From Lysobacterales bacterium (GTDB lineage Bacteria; Pseudomonadota; Gammaproteobacteria; Xanthomonadales; Xanthomonadaceae): a stretch of 8,738 nucleotides of DNA. Location of the stretch: positions 1 to 8,738 of the forward strand of contig JAGRJX010000229.1 in assembly GCA_020442545.1 (NCBI GenBank), in the 5' to 3' direction. Shown here piece by piece: positions 1 through 6,154 of this stretch (its first letter is position 1; each line of letters begins with the position of its first letter). A program made the position numbers and the translations under genes. The notes beneath the pieces were generated by a model. That model saw only the letters and a list, made by a program, of their open reading frames with translations, searched no databases and was not told the origin of the DNA.

Positions 1-52
1 CGTACTCGTTCATCTGGCAACCGTGGGTCTTGATGAAAAGCTTGCCCGGCAT
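1..52 (-). CDS. miaB: MiaB, tRNA methylthiotransferase (N-terminal fragment, runs off left edge)
   Basis: Only the first 17 codons are in the window, read leftward from ATG at 52: MPGKLFIKTHGCQMNEY. This closely matches the start of MiaB, the radical-SAM enzyme that converts i6A37 to ms2i6A37 in tRNAs reading UNN codons (E. coli begins MTKKLHIKTWGCQMNEY). The G-C-Q-M-N motif carries Cys12, the first of three cysteines that in this family bind the auxiliary [4Fe-4S] cluster of the N-terminal methylthiotransferase domain. The start is supported by AAGG (complement of 62-65) nine bases upstream and by the lack of an in-frame ATG further upstream. The gene diverges from the lytic transglycosylase. 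The paralogues RimO and MtaB share the domain, but their N-termini fit less well. The catalytic radical-SAM and TRAM regions lie outside the window. Confidence 0.9.
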   Translation of the reverse strand, partial: MPGKLFIKTHGCQMNEY

Positions 53-168
53 GGTGAAGGACCTTGTGGCGGTGACAACCTGACAGGATATCAGTAGCCG
101 GGTGATTTCCTGGCGGACGTGTGGCAATTCAGGGTGGCGGGAGCGCCTCAGTTCGTTCAAACGATCAA

Positions 169-190
169 AAACGTGAGATGCATCACATTT
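169..190. promoter_or_regulatory. CRP/Vfr/Clp-type binding site
   Basis: The core is CGTGA-N6-TCACA, one mismatch from the TGTGA-N6-TCACA consensus, flanked by AAA on the left and TTT on the right as in the ideal E. coli CRP site. By hand, 17 of 22 positions agree with the symmetric consensus. It lies in the gap between miaB and the transglycosylase gene, centred at 179.5. Xanthomonadales encode Clp, a CRP homologue that uses essentially the same consensus but responds to c-di-GMP, so the ligand cannot be told from the DNA. Confidence 0.7.
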
Positions 191-206
191 CCGTACGAAA
201 ATGCGC

Positions 207-212
207 TATCTT
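207..212 (+). promoter_or_regulatory. Candidate -10 box of a CRP class II promoter
   Basis: TATCTT at 207-212 would place transcription initiation near 219-221. The CRP-type site centre would then sit at about -40 to -41, essentially the class II position (-41.5), where the regulator overlaps and replaces the -35 element. There is no good TTGACA-like -35 at the usual spacing, which fits an activator-dependent promoter. Transcription would run right into the structured leader and the transglycosylase gene. The assignment depends on this spacing, because a single -10-like hexamer is weak evidence. Confidence 0.45.
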
Positions 213-253
213 TCCGTCGTCGGCCCCGTGATACGGCTGCCCGAGCGGACGCG

Positions 254-379
254 CTCCCAGTCGCTCCTTTTTGTCGGGGTGCGCCGACAGGAGGGCAGGG
301 AGGCCCGCCCAGGCGCACCGCGCCGTGGCGATGTCGGCCTGGCCTCCCCGAAGCCCGCCCCATCGCCACGACCGGTGCG
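254..379 (+). promoter_or_regulatory. Structured leader: two tandem hairpins (5' UTR element or sRNA)
   Basis: This is the gene-free stretch before the transglycosylase. Hairpin 1 nests three pairings: CTCCC 254-258 with GGGAG 298-302, CTCC 264-267 with GGAG 290-293, and TGTCGG 272-277 with CCGACA 284-289. Hairpin 2 pairs CGCACCG 314-320 with CGGTGCG 373-379, then after a 3x2 internal loop CGTGGCGATG 324-333 with CATCGCCACG 361-370, all Watson-Crick, around a 27-nt apical loop. No U-tract follows, so it is not a simple terminator. With the promoter near 207-212 it would be transcribed as a leader of about 210 nt, or as a separate small RNA. No known riboswitch family is recognised. GC-rich DNA makes chance pairing easier, but a 17-bp two-part stem is notable. 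Confidence 0.4.
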
Positions 380-430
380 GCTTGGCATCCGCTTCCCTTC
401 GACGGAAACTAGGGGCCAGATTCGCGGTCA

Positions 431-1330
431 ATGGCCACCATGCGCTTGCTCTTCCAGATCATCCTGTTATGCATCGCCGGCCTCGCCCAGGCCGGCACCC
501 TGTATCGCTGCGAAGGCAATGATGGCGAGACTGTCTATTCCAGCGAGCGCAGCGGCTATCGCAACTGCCGGTCGGTAGCGACCTATGAGGCACGGAATTC
601 GCCACCCTCTGCCGCAGATACTGCCAGCACCGACAAGCCGCACGTCGAATTCCGCACCGCGCCGGCCGGCAGCTCGCCGGTGGCACCGCCAAAATCCAGC
701 GGTGCACGAGTGACGCGCGGCGCGGTGTATCGCTACGAGAAGGACGGCATCACCCACTACACCAACAAGGCACCCGGTCGCGACGCCGGCGCCAAATTGC
801 TGTTCAGCTACATCGAGACCTGCTACGCCTGCGGCGAGGCACCCGGCATCGACTGGAACAAGGTGCCGCTAAACACCACCGCGTTTGCCGGCGAGGTCAG
901 CACGGCCGCGCAGATGGCCGGCGTCGATCCGGCGCTGGTGCGCGCCATCATGCACGCCGAAAGCGCGTTCCGGCCTAATGCCGTCTCGCACGTCGGCGCG
1001 CAGGGACTGATGCAGTTGATGCCGGACACCGCGACGCGCTTTGGCGTCAAGGATGCCTTCGTGCCGTCGGAAAACATCGCCGGCGGCAGCCAGTACCTGG
1101 CCTGGCTGGTGGATCGCTACGACGGCGACATCAGCCAGGTGGCCGCTGCCTACAACGCCGGCGAGGGTGCCGTGGATCGTCACGACGGCGTGCCGCCGTA
1201 TCAGGAAACCCAGCGTTTCGTGGAGCGCGTCGGCATCCTCTACGAACGCTATCGCGAGGCGCTTCGCGGAACGGCGACTACTGCATCAGCTGTCGCCAGC
1301 GGTGCAGATAGCTCGGGGGCAAGCCGGTAG
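431..1330 (+). CDS. Secreted lytic transglycosylase, SLT (family 1) domain with N-terminal DUF4124-like segments
   Basis: This 299-residue protein is a probable periplasmic enzyme that cleaves the MurNAc-GlcNAc bond of peptidoglycan to leave 1,6-anhydroMurNAc. A signal peptide spans roughly residues 4-21 (MRLLFQIILLCIAGLAQA, predicted cut after AQA). Two related short segments follow, LYRCEGNDGETVYSS (about 24-38) and VYRYEKDGITHYTN (about 99-112), both DUF4124-like. The Pro/Ser/Ala-rich stretch between them looks like a flexible linker. The SLT domain covers about 160-280, with catalytic Glu177 in the H-A-E-S-A-F motif, GLMQLMP at 192-198 and AAYNAGEGAV at 239-248. All hallmark motifs of the Slt70/MltC fold are present, so the enzyme should be active. 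No lipobox is seen. The start is uncertain between ATG 431 and ATG 440; neither has a good Shine-Dalgarno site (an AGGGG lies 15 bases before the first). It is downstream of the CRP-type promoter and convergent with the TIR gene. Confidence 0.88.
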   Translation: MATMRLLFQIILLCIAGLAQAGTLYRCEGNDGETVYSSERSGYRNCRSVATYEARNSPPSAADTASTDKPHVEFRTAPAGSSPVAPPKSSGARVTRGAVYRYEKDGITHYTNKAPGRDAGAKLLFSYIETCYACGEAPGIDWNKVPLNTTAFAGEVSTAAQMAGVDPALVRAIMHAESAFRPNAVSHVGAQGLMQLMPDTATRFGVKDAFVPSENIAGGSQYLAWLVDRYDGDISQVAAAYNAGEGAVDRHDGVPPYQETQRFVERVGILYERYREALRGTATTASAVASGADSSGASR

Positions 1331-1376
1331 CGCGTCTTCTGTTGTCGCCGGTTGTCCTTGAAGTGGACGGCGTCGG

Positions 1377-3413
1377 CTATCGGGACAACCTGATGGCGTC
1401 GAGCTGCGTCCTGGCACGGCGAGTGAAGACATTTTCCGCGCTGAAGTGCTTCCCGATGGTTTCGACATCCGCGTGAGCTTGCTTGCGGTCGATATTCGGC
1501 TGACCCAGCTGCCGTTGGCAGAAGGCGAGCGTGAGCCGCGCTTCGGCTAGCCGCCATTCGGATGAGTCCTCGCGCGTACTGCTGATATCGAAACCACGCT
1601 GCGCCATCGCCAATGCTTCCGCTGTCGGCTGCGTCTGGCAGTTCAAAGCCGCGATGTGCGTCAGCACTGGCCCGAGGATTGGATGATTCGCGGCTTCTGC
1701 AATCGATAGCGCTTCGTCCAGCAGCTTGCGCGCTGTCTCGACATCACCTTGCGCCAGCTTCACCATCGCCAGGCTGTTGAGCGGGTAGGCGAGGTCGTCG
1801 AAGCCTTCGGTACGGAACTTGCGGTCGCTGGCGATGGCGTCGTTGAGCATCGACTCGGCGCTGCTCAGGTCGTCGGTTTCCAGGGAGAGGCGTCCGAGGT
1901 TGTTCTTCAGTGTGCCGATGTAGGGACTGAGTGGGTCGTAGAGCTTCGATGCGATCTTCAGCGAATGCCTCCACTCACGCCGTGCGGTGTCCATGTCGCC
2001 AGCAGAGAAAGCATTGCTGGCGCGTGAAATCATGGTTGTTACAGTGTCTGGATGATTTTCACCAAGGGTCTTCGACAGCACGTCGTATGATTTTACGTAT
2101 TCTGCGTCAGCGGCTTCATAGTTGCCTGCGTACAACAGCAACAAAGCAAGCCCACTGTGCAGGCGACCTCTCAGCCGGGCCTCATCTTCAGGTGGAATTT
2201 CACTTGCGTCGACGATTCCAAGCGCACGGAGGTAGCAATTCTCCGATTCCGCATCGTTCTCCAGCTGGCTCTCGATGTCGCCTCGGATTGTTGCGGAAAG
2301 GGCATTCTGGAGTGCCGAAACGGAAGGCCGAGACGTTGCGTCTACGATATCCAGGGCCTTTTTCGCTGCTACGTAGTCACCGGTACTCAACAGGACATCA
2401 GCCAGTGTTAACTGACTGTCGATTCGTTGAGAAATTGCTTCGTGGCTTTGATCTTCTTCTGGAAGAGCGGTTAGAGATTCACGGAGCATTTCGATGGCGC
2501 GCTTGTTGATACCGAGACTGTCGTAGGCTTGTCCCATGGTCGCGAGAAAGCGAGATTTAATCGCTTGTCGGTTGAAAGGCGTCGCGTCAATCCTAGCCAC
2601 AGCACGGTCCAGTACTTCACGAACAGTGGCTTCATTGCCTCGTGACTTGCTCGCATCTGCCATTTCAAACACCGATAGCAGGAAATCGCGAGTTTGGCGT
2701 TCGGACGCGAGCTCTAACTCGGCTTTCGCCCGTGCTTCGCGCGCGACATCGCGCGCGCGCATCGCCTGCAACGCCAGTACGGCAAAGCAGGCACTCAGCA
2801 TCAGAGACGCTGCAGCAATGACCAGCCAGAACCGCTGGCGGCGATGCAGGTCGCGCTGACGTAACTGGTCGAACTCCACGCCAAGCAGGCCAGCAACGAG
2901 CTTCAGGAAGGCGGAATTGAAACCATCGCCCTCTGGTCGTGCGTCGGCAGCCAGCGGCTCCAATAGCTTTGAGTCGTGGTCGTAAGGGTCTTCGACCAGC
3001 AGTTGAATTGGAAAAGCCGCTATCCCTGTGCTTTCGCGAGGGTTGGCGCTCGGGTCCCCGGCAACAACGAAGGCGAGCACAGGACGCTCCGGATGACGCG
3101 AGCGAAATTGCCGAATCTCCTCGCCAACCCATCTTGAGGCAACGGCTGCTGGTGAGCAGATGGCGATCAGCGCTTCGGACTGCTCCAGTGCTGTCTCGAT
3201 AGCATCTGAGAGCTGCCCGGCGCCGGACAGCTCGTCGCGGTCCCGGAACACTGGATGAATGCGTGGGGGCCTTGGATCGTTTCTGGTTTGTCTTAGTCCG
3301 CGCGGTGGGCGATAGCGTTCCAGCCGCCGATGCAACCGCGAGGCGATAGCTTCGTCGGCGTGGCTGTAACTGATAAATGCGCGATATCGGAATGTCTGGC
3401 GGTTGTCGCTCAT
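1377..3413 (-). CDS. TIR domain - transmembrane - TPR protein
   Basis: This protein has 678 residues from ATG 3413; a TTG five codons upstream (3428) is an alternative start, and neither has a strong Shine-Dalgarno site. The N-terminal TIR domain (about 8-140) has box 1 FISYSH (13-18), RDRDEL (57-62) and SRWVGEE (93-99). Glu99 aligns with the catalytic Glu of NAD+-cleaving TIR domains such as SARM1 (WVHKE), so NADase activity is plausible but unproven. One membrane helix lies at about 195-216, preceded by a basic segment (RQRDLHRRQR) that suggests the TIR side is cytoplasmic. A charged helical linker and TPR-like repeats fill 220-670. The segment after the helix (RDFLLSVFEMAD, then VREVLDRAVARI) resembles the post-membrane TPR half of Xanthomonadales Ser/Thr kinases. 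The gene lies 30 bp downstream of the exported-protein gene, probably in one transcript. Its central part is much less GC-rich than its neighbours (26 of 60 at 2041-2100). The natural trigger is unknown. Confidence 0.85.
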   Translation of the reverse strand: MSDNRQTFRYRAFISYSHADEAIASRLHRRLERYRPPRGLRQTRNDPRPPRIHPVFRDRDELSGAGQLSDAIETALEQSEALIAICSPAAVASRWVGEEIRQFRSRHPERPVLAFVVAGDPSANPRESTGIAAFPIQLLVEDPYDHDSKLLEPLAADARPEGDGFNSAFLKLVAGLLGVEFDQLRQRDLHRRQRFWLVIAAASLMLSACFAVLALQAMRARDVAREARAKAELELASERQTRDFLLSVFEMADASKSRGNEATVREVLDRAVARIDATPFNRQAIKSRFLATMGQAYDSLGINKRAIEMLRESLTALPEEDQSHEAISQRIDSQLTLADVLLSTGDYVAAKKALDIVDATSRPSVSALQNALSATIRGDIESQLENDAESENCYLRALGIVDASEIPPEDEARLRGRLHSGLALLLLYAGNYEAADAEYVKSYDVLSKTLGENHPDTVTTMISRASNAFSAGDMDTARREWRHSLKIASKLYDPLSPYIGTLKNNLGRLSLETDDLSSAESMLNDAIASDRKFRTEGFDDLAYPLNSLAMVKLAQGDVETARKLLDEALSIAEAANHPILGPVLTHIAALNCQTQPTAEALAMAQRGFDISSTREDSSEWRLAEARLTLAFCQRQLGQPNIDRKQAHADVETIGKHFSAENVFTRRARTQLDAIRLSR

Positions 3414-3443
3414 TGCCGCACGTTTCAACGCGCTCGTGGCTTT

Positions 3444-4127
3444 CTATTCGAAACTGCTGTTGAAAAGCACTGCGGCTTCGAGGCAGGCAGAACCGGTATC
3501 GTCCAGCTCGCCGTTCCAAAGGCCGGCAAATTCACCATCGAGGAAACAGAAATATTCACCGTCGAAGCTATTGCCTTCTGCGCTCCAAACCGTAGTCGTC
3601 CCCTGTTTGATGGCGGTGCTGGCATCCAGCACCAGCGGTAGGTCGGTGTTCGGATCGACCAAACCATAAAGTGCCACTATGGTGACGCCGCGCGGAAACC
3701 AGTAGAGCGTCCACTGGAACCCTGGGCCATCGAAGACGCTGTCTCCAGTCAGCCAGGTGTAGCGCAAGCCAGTTGCGGCATTGTCGGTATTGGCGCCGAC
3801 CAAAGTACGCAGACCAGGCTCAGGTGGGAAAGCAAATTCGAAAGAGGCTTGGCTGAACTCATCAAGTGCCGTTGGCTGGCAATAGGTCTGGTAGGTGTAG
3901 GCGGTATCGCCAATGCCGTGGAACCGGTAGCTGCCCCAATCCAACGGCAAAGTGGCAGCGGCATTGCCTGACAGGGGATATGTGCCTGGACACTCTGGAG
4001 GACCGAAATCCGCGATGGCTCCCCATCCATCGGAGGCAACGCGAACTGCCCGCCTGGCAGCATTTGCGGGAATGGAAGCGATCATCGCTGCAAACAGCAA
4101 GGCGATTAGATTGATTCTTGTTCGCAT
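3444..4127 (-). CDS. Exported protein of unknown function, four-cysteine, C-terminal LFNSSFE
   Basis: This 227-residue protein is not matched to any named family. The N-terminus MRTRINLIALLFAAMIASIP followed by ANA is a clear Sec signal peptide, with likely cleavage after Ala23. The mature part is rich in aromatic residues, Gly and Asp, and holds four cysteines (46, 83, 194, 215), enough for two disulfides, which fits a periplasmic or extracellular beta-rich fold. The C-terminus LFNSSFE resembles the short hydrophobic-x-x-G-F-E tails I associate with many secreted Xanthomonadales proteins; this is recollection and was not checked. The reading frame stays open to 4298, but ATG 4127 is preferred because GAGG lies six bases upstream and the signal peptide begins there. 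It is the first gene of a leftward pair with the TIR-TPR gene, which suggests the two products may act together, perhaps with this one meeting the TPR part outside the inner membrane. Confidence 0.7.
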   Translation of the reverse strand: MRTRINLIALLFAAMIASIPANAARRAVRVASDGWGAIADFGPPECPGTYPLSGNAAATLPLDWGSYRFHGIGDTAYTYQTYCQPTALDEFSQASFEFAFPPEPGLRTLVGANTDNAATGLRYTWLTGDSVFDGPGFQWTLYWFPRGVTIVALYGLVDPNTDLPLVLDASTAIKQGTTTVWSAEGNSFDGEYFCFLDGEFAGLWNGELDDTGSACLEAAVLFNSSFE

Positions 4128-4133
4128 GGCAAG

Positions 4134-4137
4134 CCTC
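4134..4137 (-). promoter_or_regulatory. Ribosome binding site fixing the start of the exported protein
   Basis: GAGG on the minus strand lies six bases before ATG 4127. The longer in-frame reading from 4298 has no such site and would bury the signal peptide behind 57 residues. Confidence 0.6.
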
Positions 4138-4202
4138 ATCGGAAATGAGCCAGCCAAGTCAGCATAGCGCGACGCATTCCCAACGGCCATAAACGGCTGC
4201 AT

Positions 4203-4229
4203 GGCAATATAAGATAGCCGAGTATTGCC
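4203..4229. promoter_or_regulatory. Candidate operator: perfect inverted repeat GGCAATA-N13-TATTGCC
   Basis: GGCAATA (4203-4209) and its exact complement TATTGCC (4223-4229) are separated by 13 bp. The half-site centres are 20 bp apart, about two helical turns, as expected for a dimeric DNA-binding regulator. It lies in the 122-bp AT-richer divergent spacer, 20 bp before the GTG of the cyclase gene and 75 bp before the exported-protein start. A protein bound here could control both directions. No regulator gene is in the window. A TATAAG hexamer (4208-4213) overlaps the repeat but lacks a convincing -35. Confidence 0.4.
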
Positions 4230-4249
4230 CAGATAAATGCAGCACCTCC

Positions 4250-6154
4250 GTGGACGCCGAAAGCCTGCAACCTCTGCTGGAAGATGCCGACGACTCATTT
4301 GCCGAGCCTGGCTGTGTGAATTCAGCTGTCTTGGCGAGTTTGGCTCGGCGTGCGCTGTCTCTTGGTCACCCGCTATTGGCCTGCGAGTGGCTGCTGTCGC
4401 ATTGCGAGATGTGTGAAGGAAATCCCGAGCTTGGGTACCTGATTGCTCTGGCCGAGGTGCGGATTGGCGGTTATCGGGAGGCGACGCGCTGGTTGGCGCC
4501 GTTGCTGGATGTATCGCTCGATACCGCGCAGCGCATCGACGTGCTGTCCTTGGCCGGGCGGATCGCCAAGGACGCCTGGCAGCGGTTACCGGATGGCGAT
4601 GCGAAAAACAGGGCGCTGGATGACGCAGCGGCGCGCTATCGGCAGGCCTGGGAGGAAAGTCGCGATCCGTTTCCCGGAATCAATGCAGCGAGCATGCTTC
4701 GGCTGCAGGGTGACGCCGAAGCATCGACGGCGCTGGCGAAAGCCGTCCAGCGGCGGATTGATGAATGTTCCGCTGCGATGGAGGCGCACTGGCGCGAAGC
4801 CACCTTGGGCGAGGCCATGCTGCTCCTGGGCAATGCGGACGGAGCCGCGGAGCACTATCGACTCGCACGAGAAACCGCCGGACCGCGTCGTGGCGACATT
4901 GCGGCCATGCGTCGTCAGCTGGCGTTGCTTGCGCGCGCGTTGCCGGCCGCCGACGAGTTGCGCGAGACGCTTCGCCTGCCGGTGGTGTTGGCCTTCACCG
5001 GTCATATGGTCGACCAGGCATCTACGGAGCGACAGCGTTTCCCGTCGACGCTGGAGCCAGCTGTAGCCGAAGCCATCAAGACGCGCCTGGACGAGCTGGG
5101 CGCCGGCGTTGGCTATTGCTCGGCGGCCTGCGGCGGTGATCTGCTGTTTATCGAGGCCATGCTGGCGCGCGGTGCCGAGGTGAACGTGACGCTGCCGTTC
5201 GCGCGCGAGGACTTTGTCGCCAGCAGCGTGGCTGTGGGTGGCGAAGGCTGGGTGTCGCGCTTCGAGGCGGCGATGGAGAAGGTCAGCCGGATCGACTACG
5301 CCGTGCCGGAACGTCATCTGGGTGACGATGCACTCTATGGCTATGCGACCACGTTGATCCAGGGCGCGGCGCGTCTCCGCGCGCGGGACTTTGACGATGC
5401 GCCACGGTTGTTGGCGTTGCTCGACGCCGAGGGTGGTGGCGGTCCGGGTGGCGCGATTGACACTGTTTCTGCGTGGAAGGCCGCAGGGCTGGTCGTGGAT
5501 CTGATTGATCTGGCGCGACTGCGGAGTGGTGCAGGGCTGCCGTTGGTCGACACGCATCGGGCCGCACCCGTTTCTGAGTTCACCTCATCGGGAGCTACCG
5601 AAGGTCTGCACCGCGAAGTGCGGAGCATGCTGTTTGCCGATGTTGTGGGCTACAGCCGCCTTTCCGAGGAGCATACGCCGGCATTCCTTCTCGGCTTCCT
5701 GACGCGCGTCGCGCAGCTGGTCGATGGCATGCGACCGGCGCCGGAACTGGTGAACACCTGGGGCGATGGCCTGTTCATGGTGTTCGCCGAGGCGATGGCA
5801 GCGGCCGATTTCGCGTTGCGGCTGCGCGACATGGTGACCGGCGTCGACTGGGTGGCGGAAGGCTTGCCAGCCGATCTGCATTTGCGCATCGGGCTGCACG
5901 TGGGGCCGGTCTATCCGGCCGACGATCCGCTGCTGCATCGGCGCAACGTATTCGGCACCCAGGTGACGCGGGCGGCGCGGATCGAGCCCATCGCCGCGAC
6001 GGACTCGGTGTTCATGAGTGCCGAGGCGGCCTATGCGCTGGCGGCGAACGGGCAGGACCTGTTCTGTGCGGACTACCTGGGCACGATGCCGTTGGCCAAG
6101 AGCTACGGCAGCCAGCCGATGTACCGGCTGCGGCGCGCCAGCGACATGGGTTGA
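4250..6154 (+). CDS. DUF4071/TRAFs-binding-type helical region - SLOG-like domain - class III nucleotide cyclase
   Basis: This soluble 634-residue protein has no signal or membrane helix. Residues about 25-235 are helical repeats matching the DUF4071/TRAFs-binding pattern, with GRIAKDAW (103-110), the diagnostic PGINAASM (142-149), and WREATLGEAMLLLG (181-194). Residues about 243-345 form a SLOG-like Rossmann unit: VLAFTGHMVD, GYCSAACGGDLLFIEA (288-303), and VNVTLPFAREDFVASSV (311-327). Residues about 455-628 are a class III cyclase domain: metal-binding Asp464 (FADVVGYS) and Asp506 (NTWGD), and transition-state Arg577 (TRAARIEP). The usual adenine-selecting Lys/Asp positions are Asn502 and Asn566, and the conserved Asn is Thr573, so the substrate nucleotide is open and activity may be reduced or different. 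The only available start is GTG 4250; the frame is closed upstream at 4190-4192 with no other start codon, and no Shine-Dalgarno site is visible. It is divergent from the exported protein/TIR pair and convergent with the protease gene. Confidence 0.82.
   Translation: MDAESLQPLLEDADDSFAEPGCVNSAVLASLARRALSLGHPLLACEWLLSHCEMCEGNPELGYLIALAEVRIGGYREATRWLAPLLDVSLDTAQRIDVLSLAGRIAKDAWQRLPDGDAKNRALDDAAARYRQAWEESRDPFPGINAASMLRLQGDAEASTALAKAVQRRIDECSAAMEAHWREATLGEAMLLLGNADGAAEHYRLARETAGPRRGDIAAMRRQLALLARALPAADELRETLRLPVVLAFTGHMVDQASTERQRFPSTLEPAVAEAIKTRLDELGAGVGYCSAACGGDLLFIEAMLARGAEVNVTLPFAREDFVASSVAVGGEGWVSRFEAAMEKVSRIDYAVPERHLGDDALYGYATTLIQGAARLRARDFDDAPRLLALLDAEGGGGPGGAIDTVSAWKAAGLVVDLIDLARLRSGAGLPLVDTHRAAPVSEFTSSGATEGLHREVRSMLFADVVGYSRLSEEHTPAFLLGFLTRVAQLVDGMRPAPELVNTWGDGLFMVFAEAMAAADFALRLRDMVTGVDWVAEGLPADLHLRIGLHVGPVYPADDPLLHRRNVFGTQVTRAARIEPIAATDSVFMSAEAAYALAANGQDLFCADYLGTMPLAKSYGSQPMYRLRRASDMG

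Noticed and set aside
1346..1372. Possible terminator between the convergent transglycosylase and TIR genes
   Set aside because: CGCC/GGCG and GTCC/GGAC can pair, but with a four-base bulge and no T-tract; too weak to call.
2665..3519. Minus-strand reading frame of 284 codons overlapping the TIR gene in another frame
   Set aside because: The TIR frame carries all motifs; this one is Arg/Ser/Pro-rich low-information sequence and straddles the gene junction.
4128..4298. 57-codon N-terminal extension of the exported protein
   Set aside because: It would precede the signal peptide, overlaps the start of the divergent cyclase gene, and has no ribosome binding site, whereas ATG 4127 has one.
4586..5557. 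Long minus-strand reading frame (323 codons) opposite the cyclase gene
   Set aside because: It is antisense to a gene with clear domain motifs. The translation is Arg/Gln/His-rich without recognisable motifs, as expected for the shadow of a GC-rich gene.
1377..6154. Identification of the cassette as a Pycsar system
   Set aside because: Pycsar effectors carry a cyclic-nucleotide-binding domain, and none is seen in the TIR protein; the cyclase here is a large multidomain protein instead of a compact PycC.
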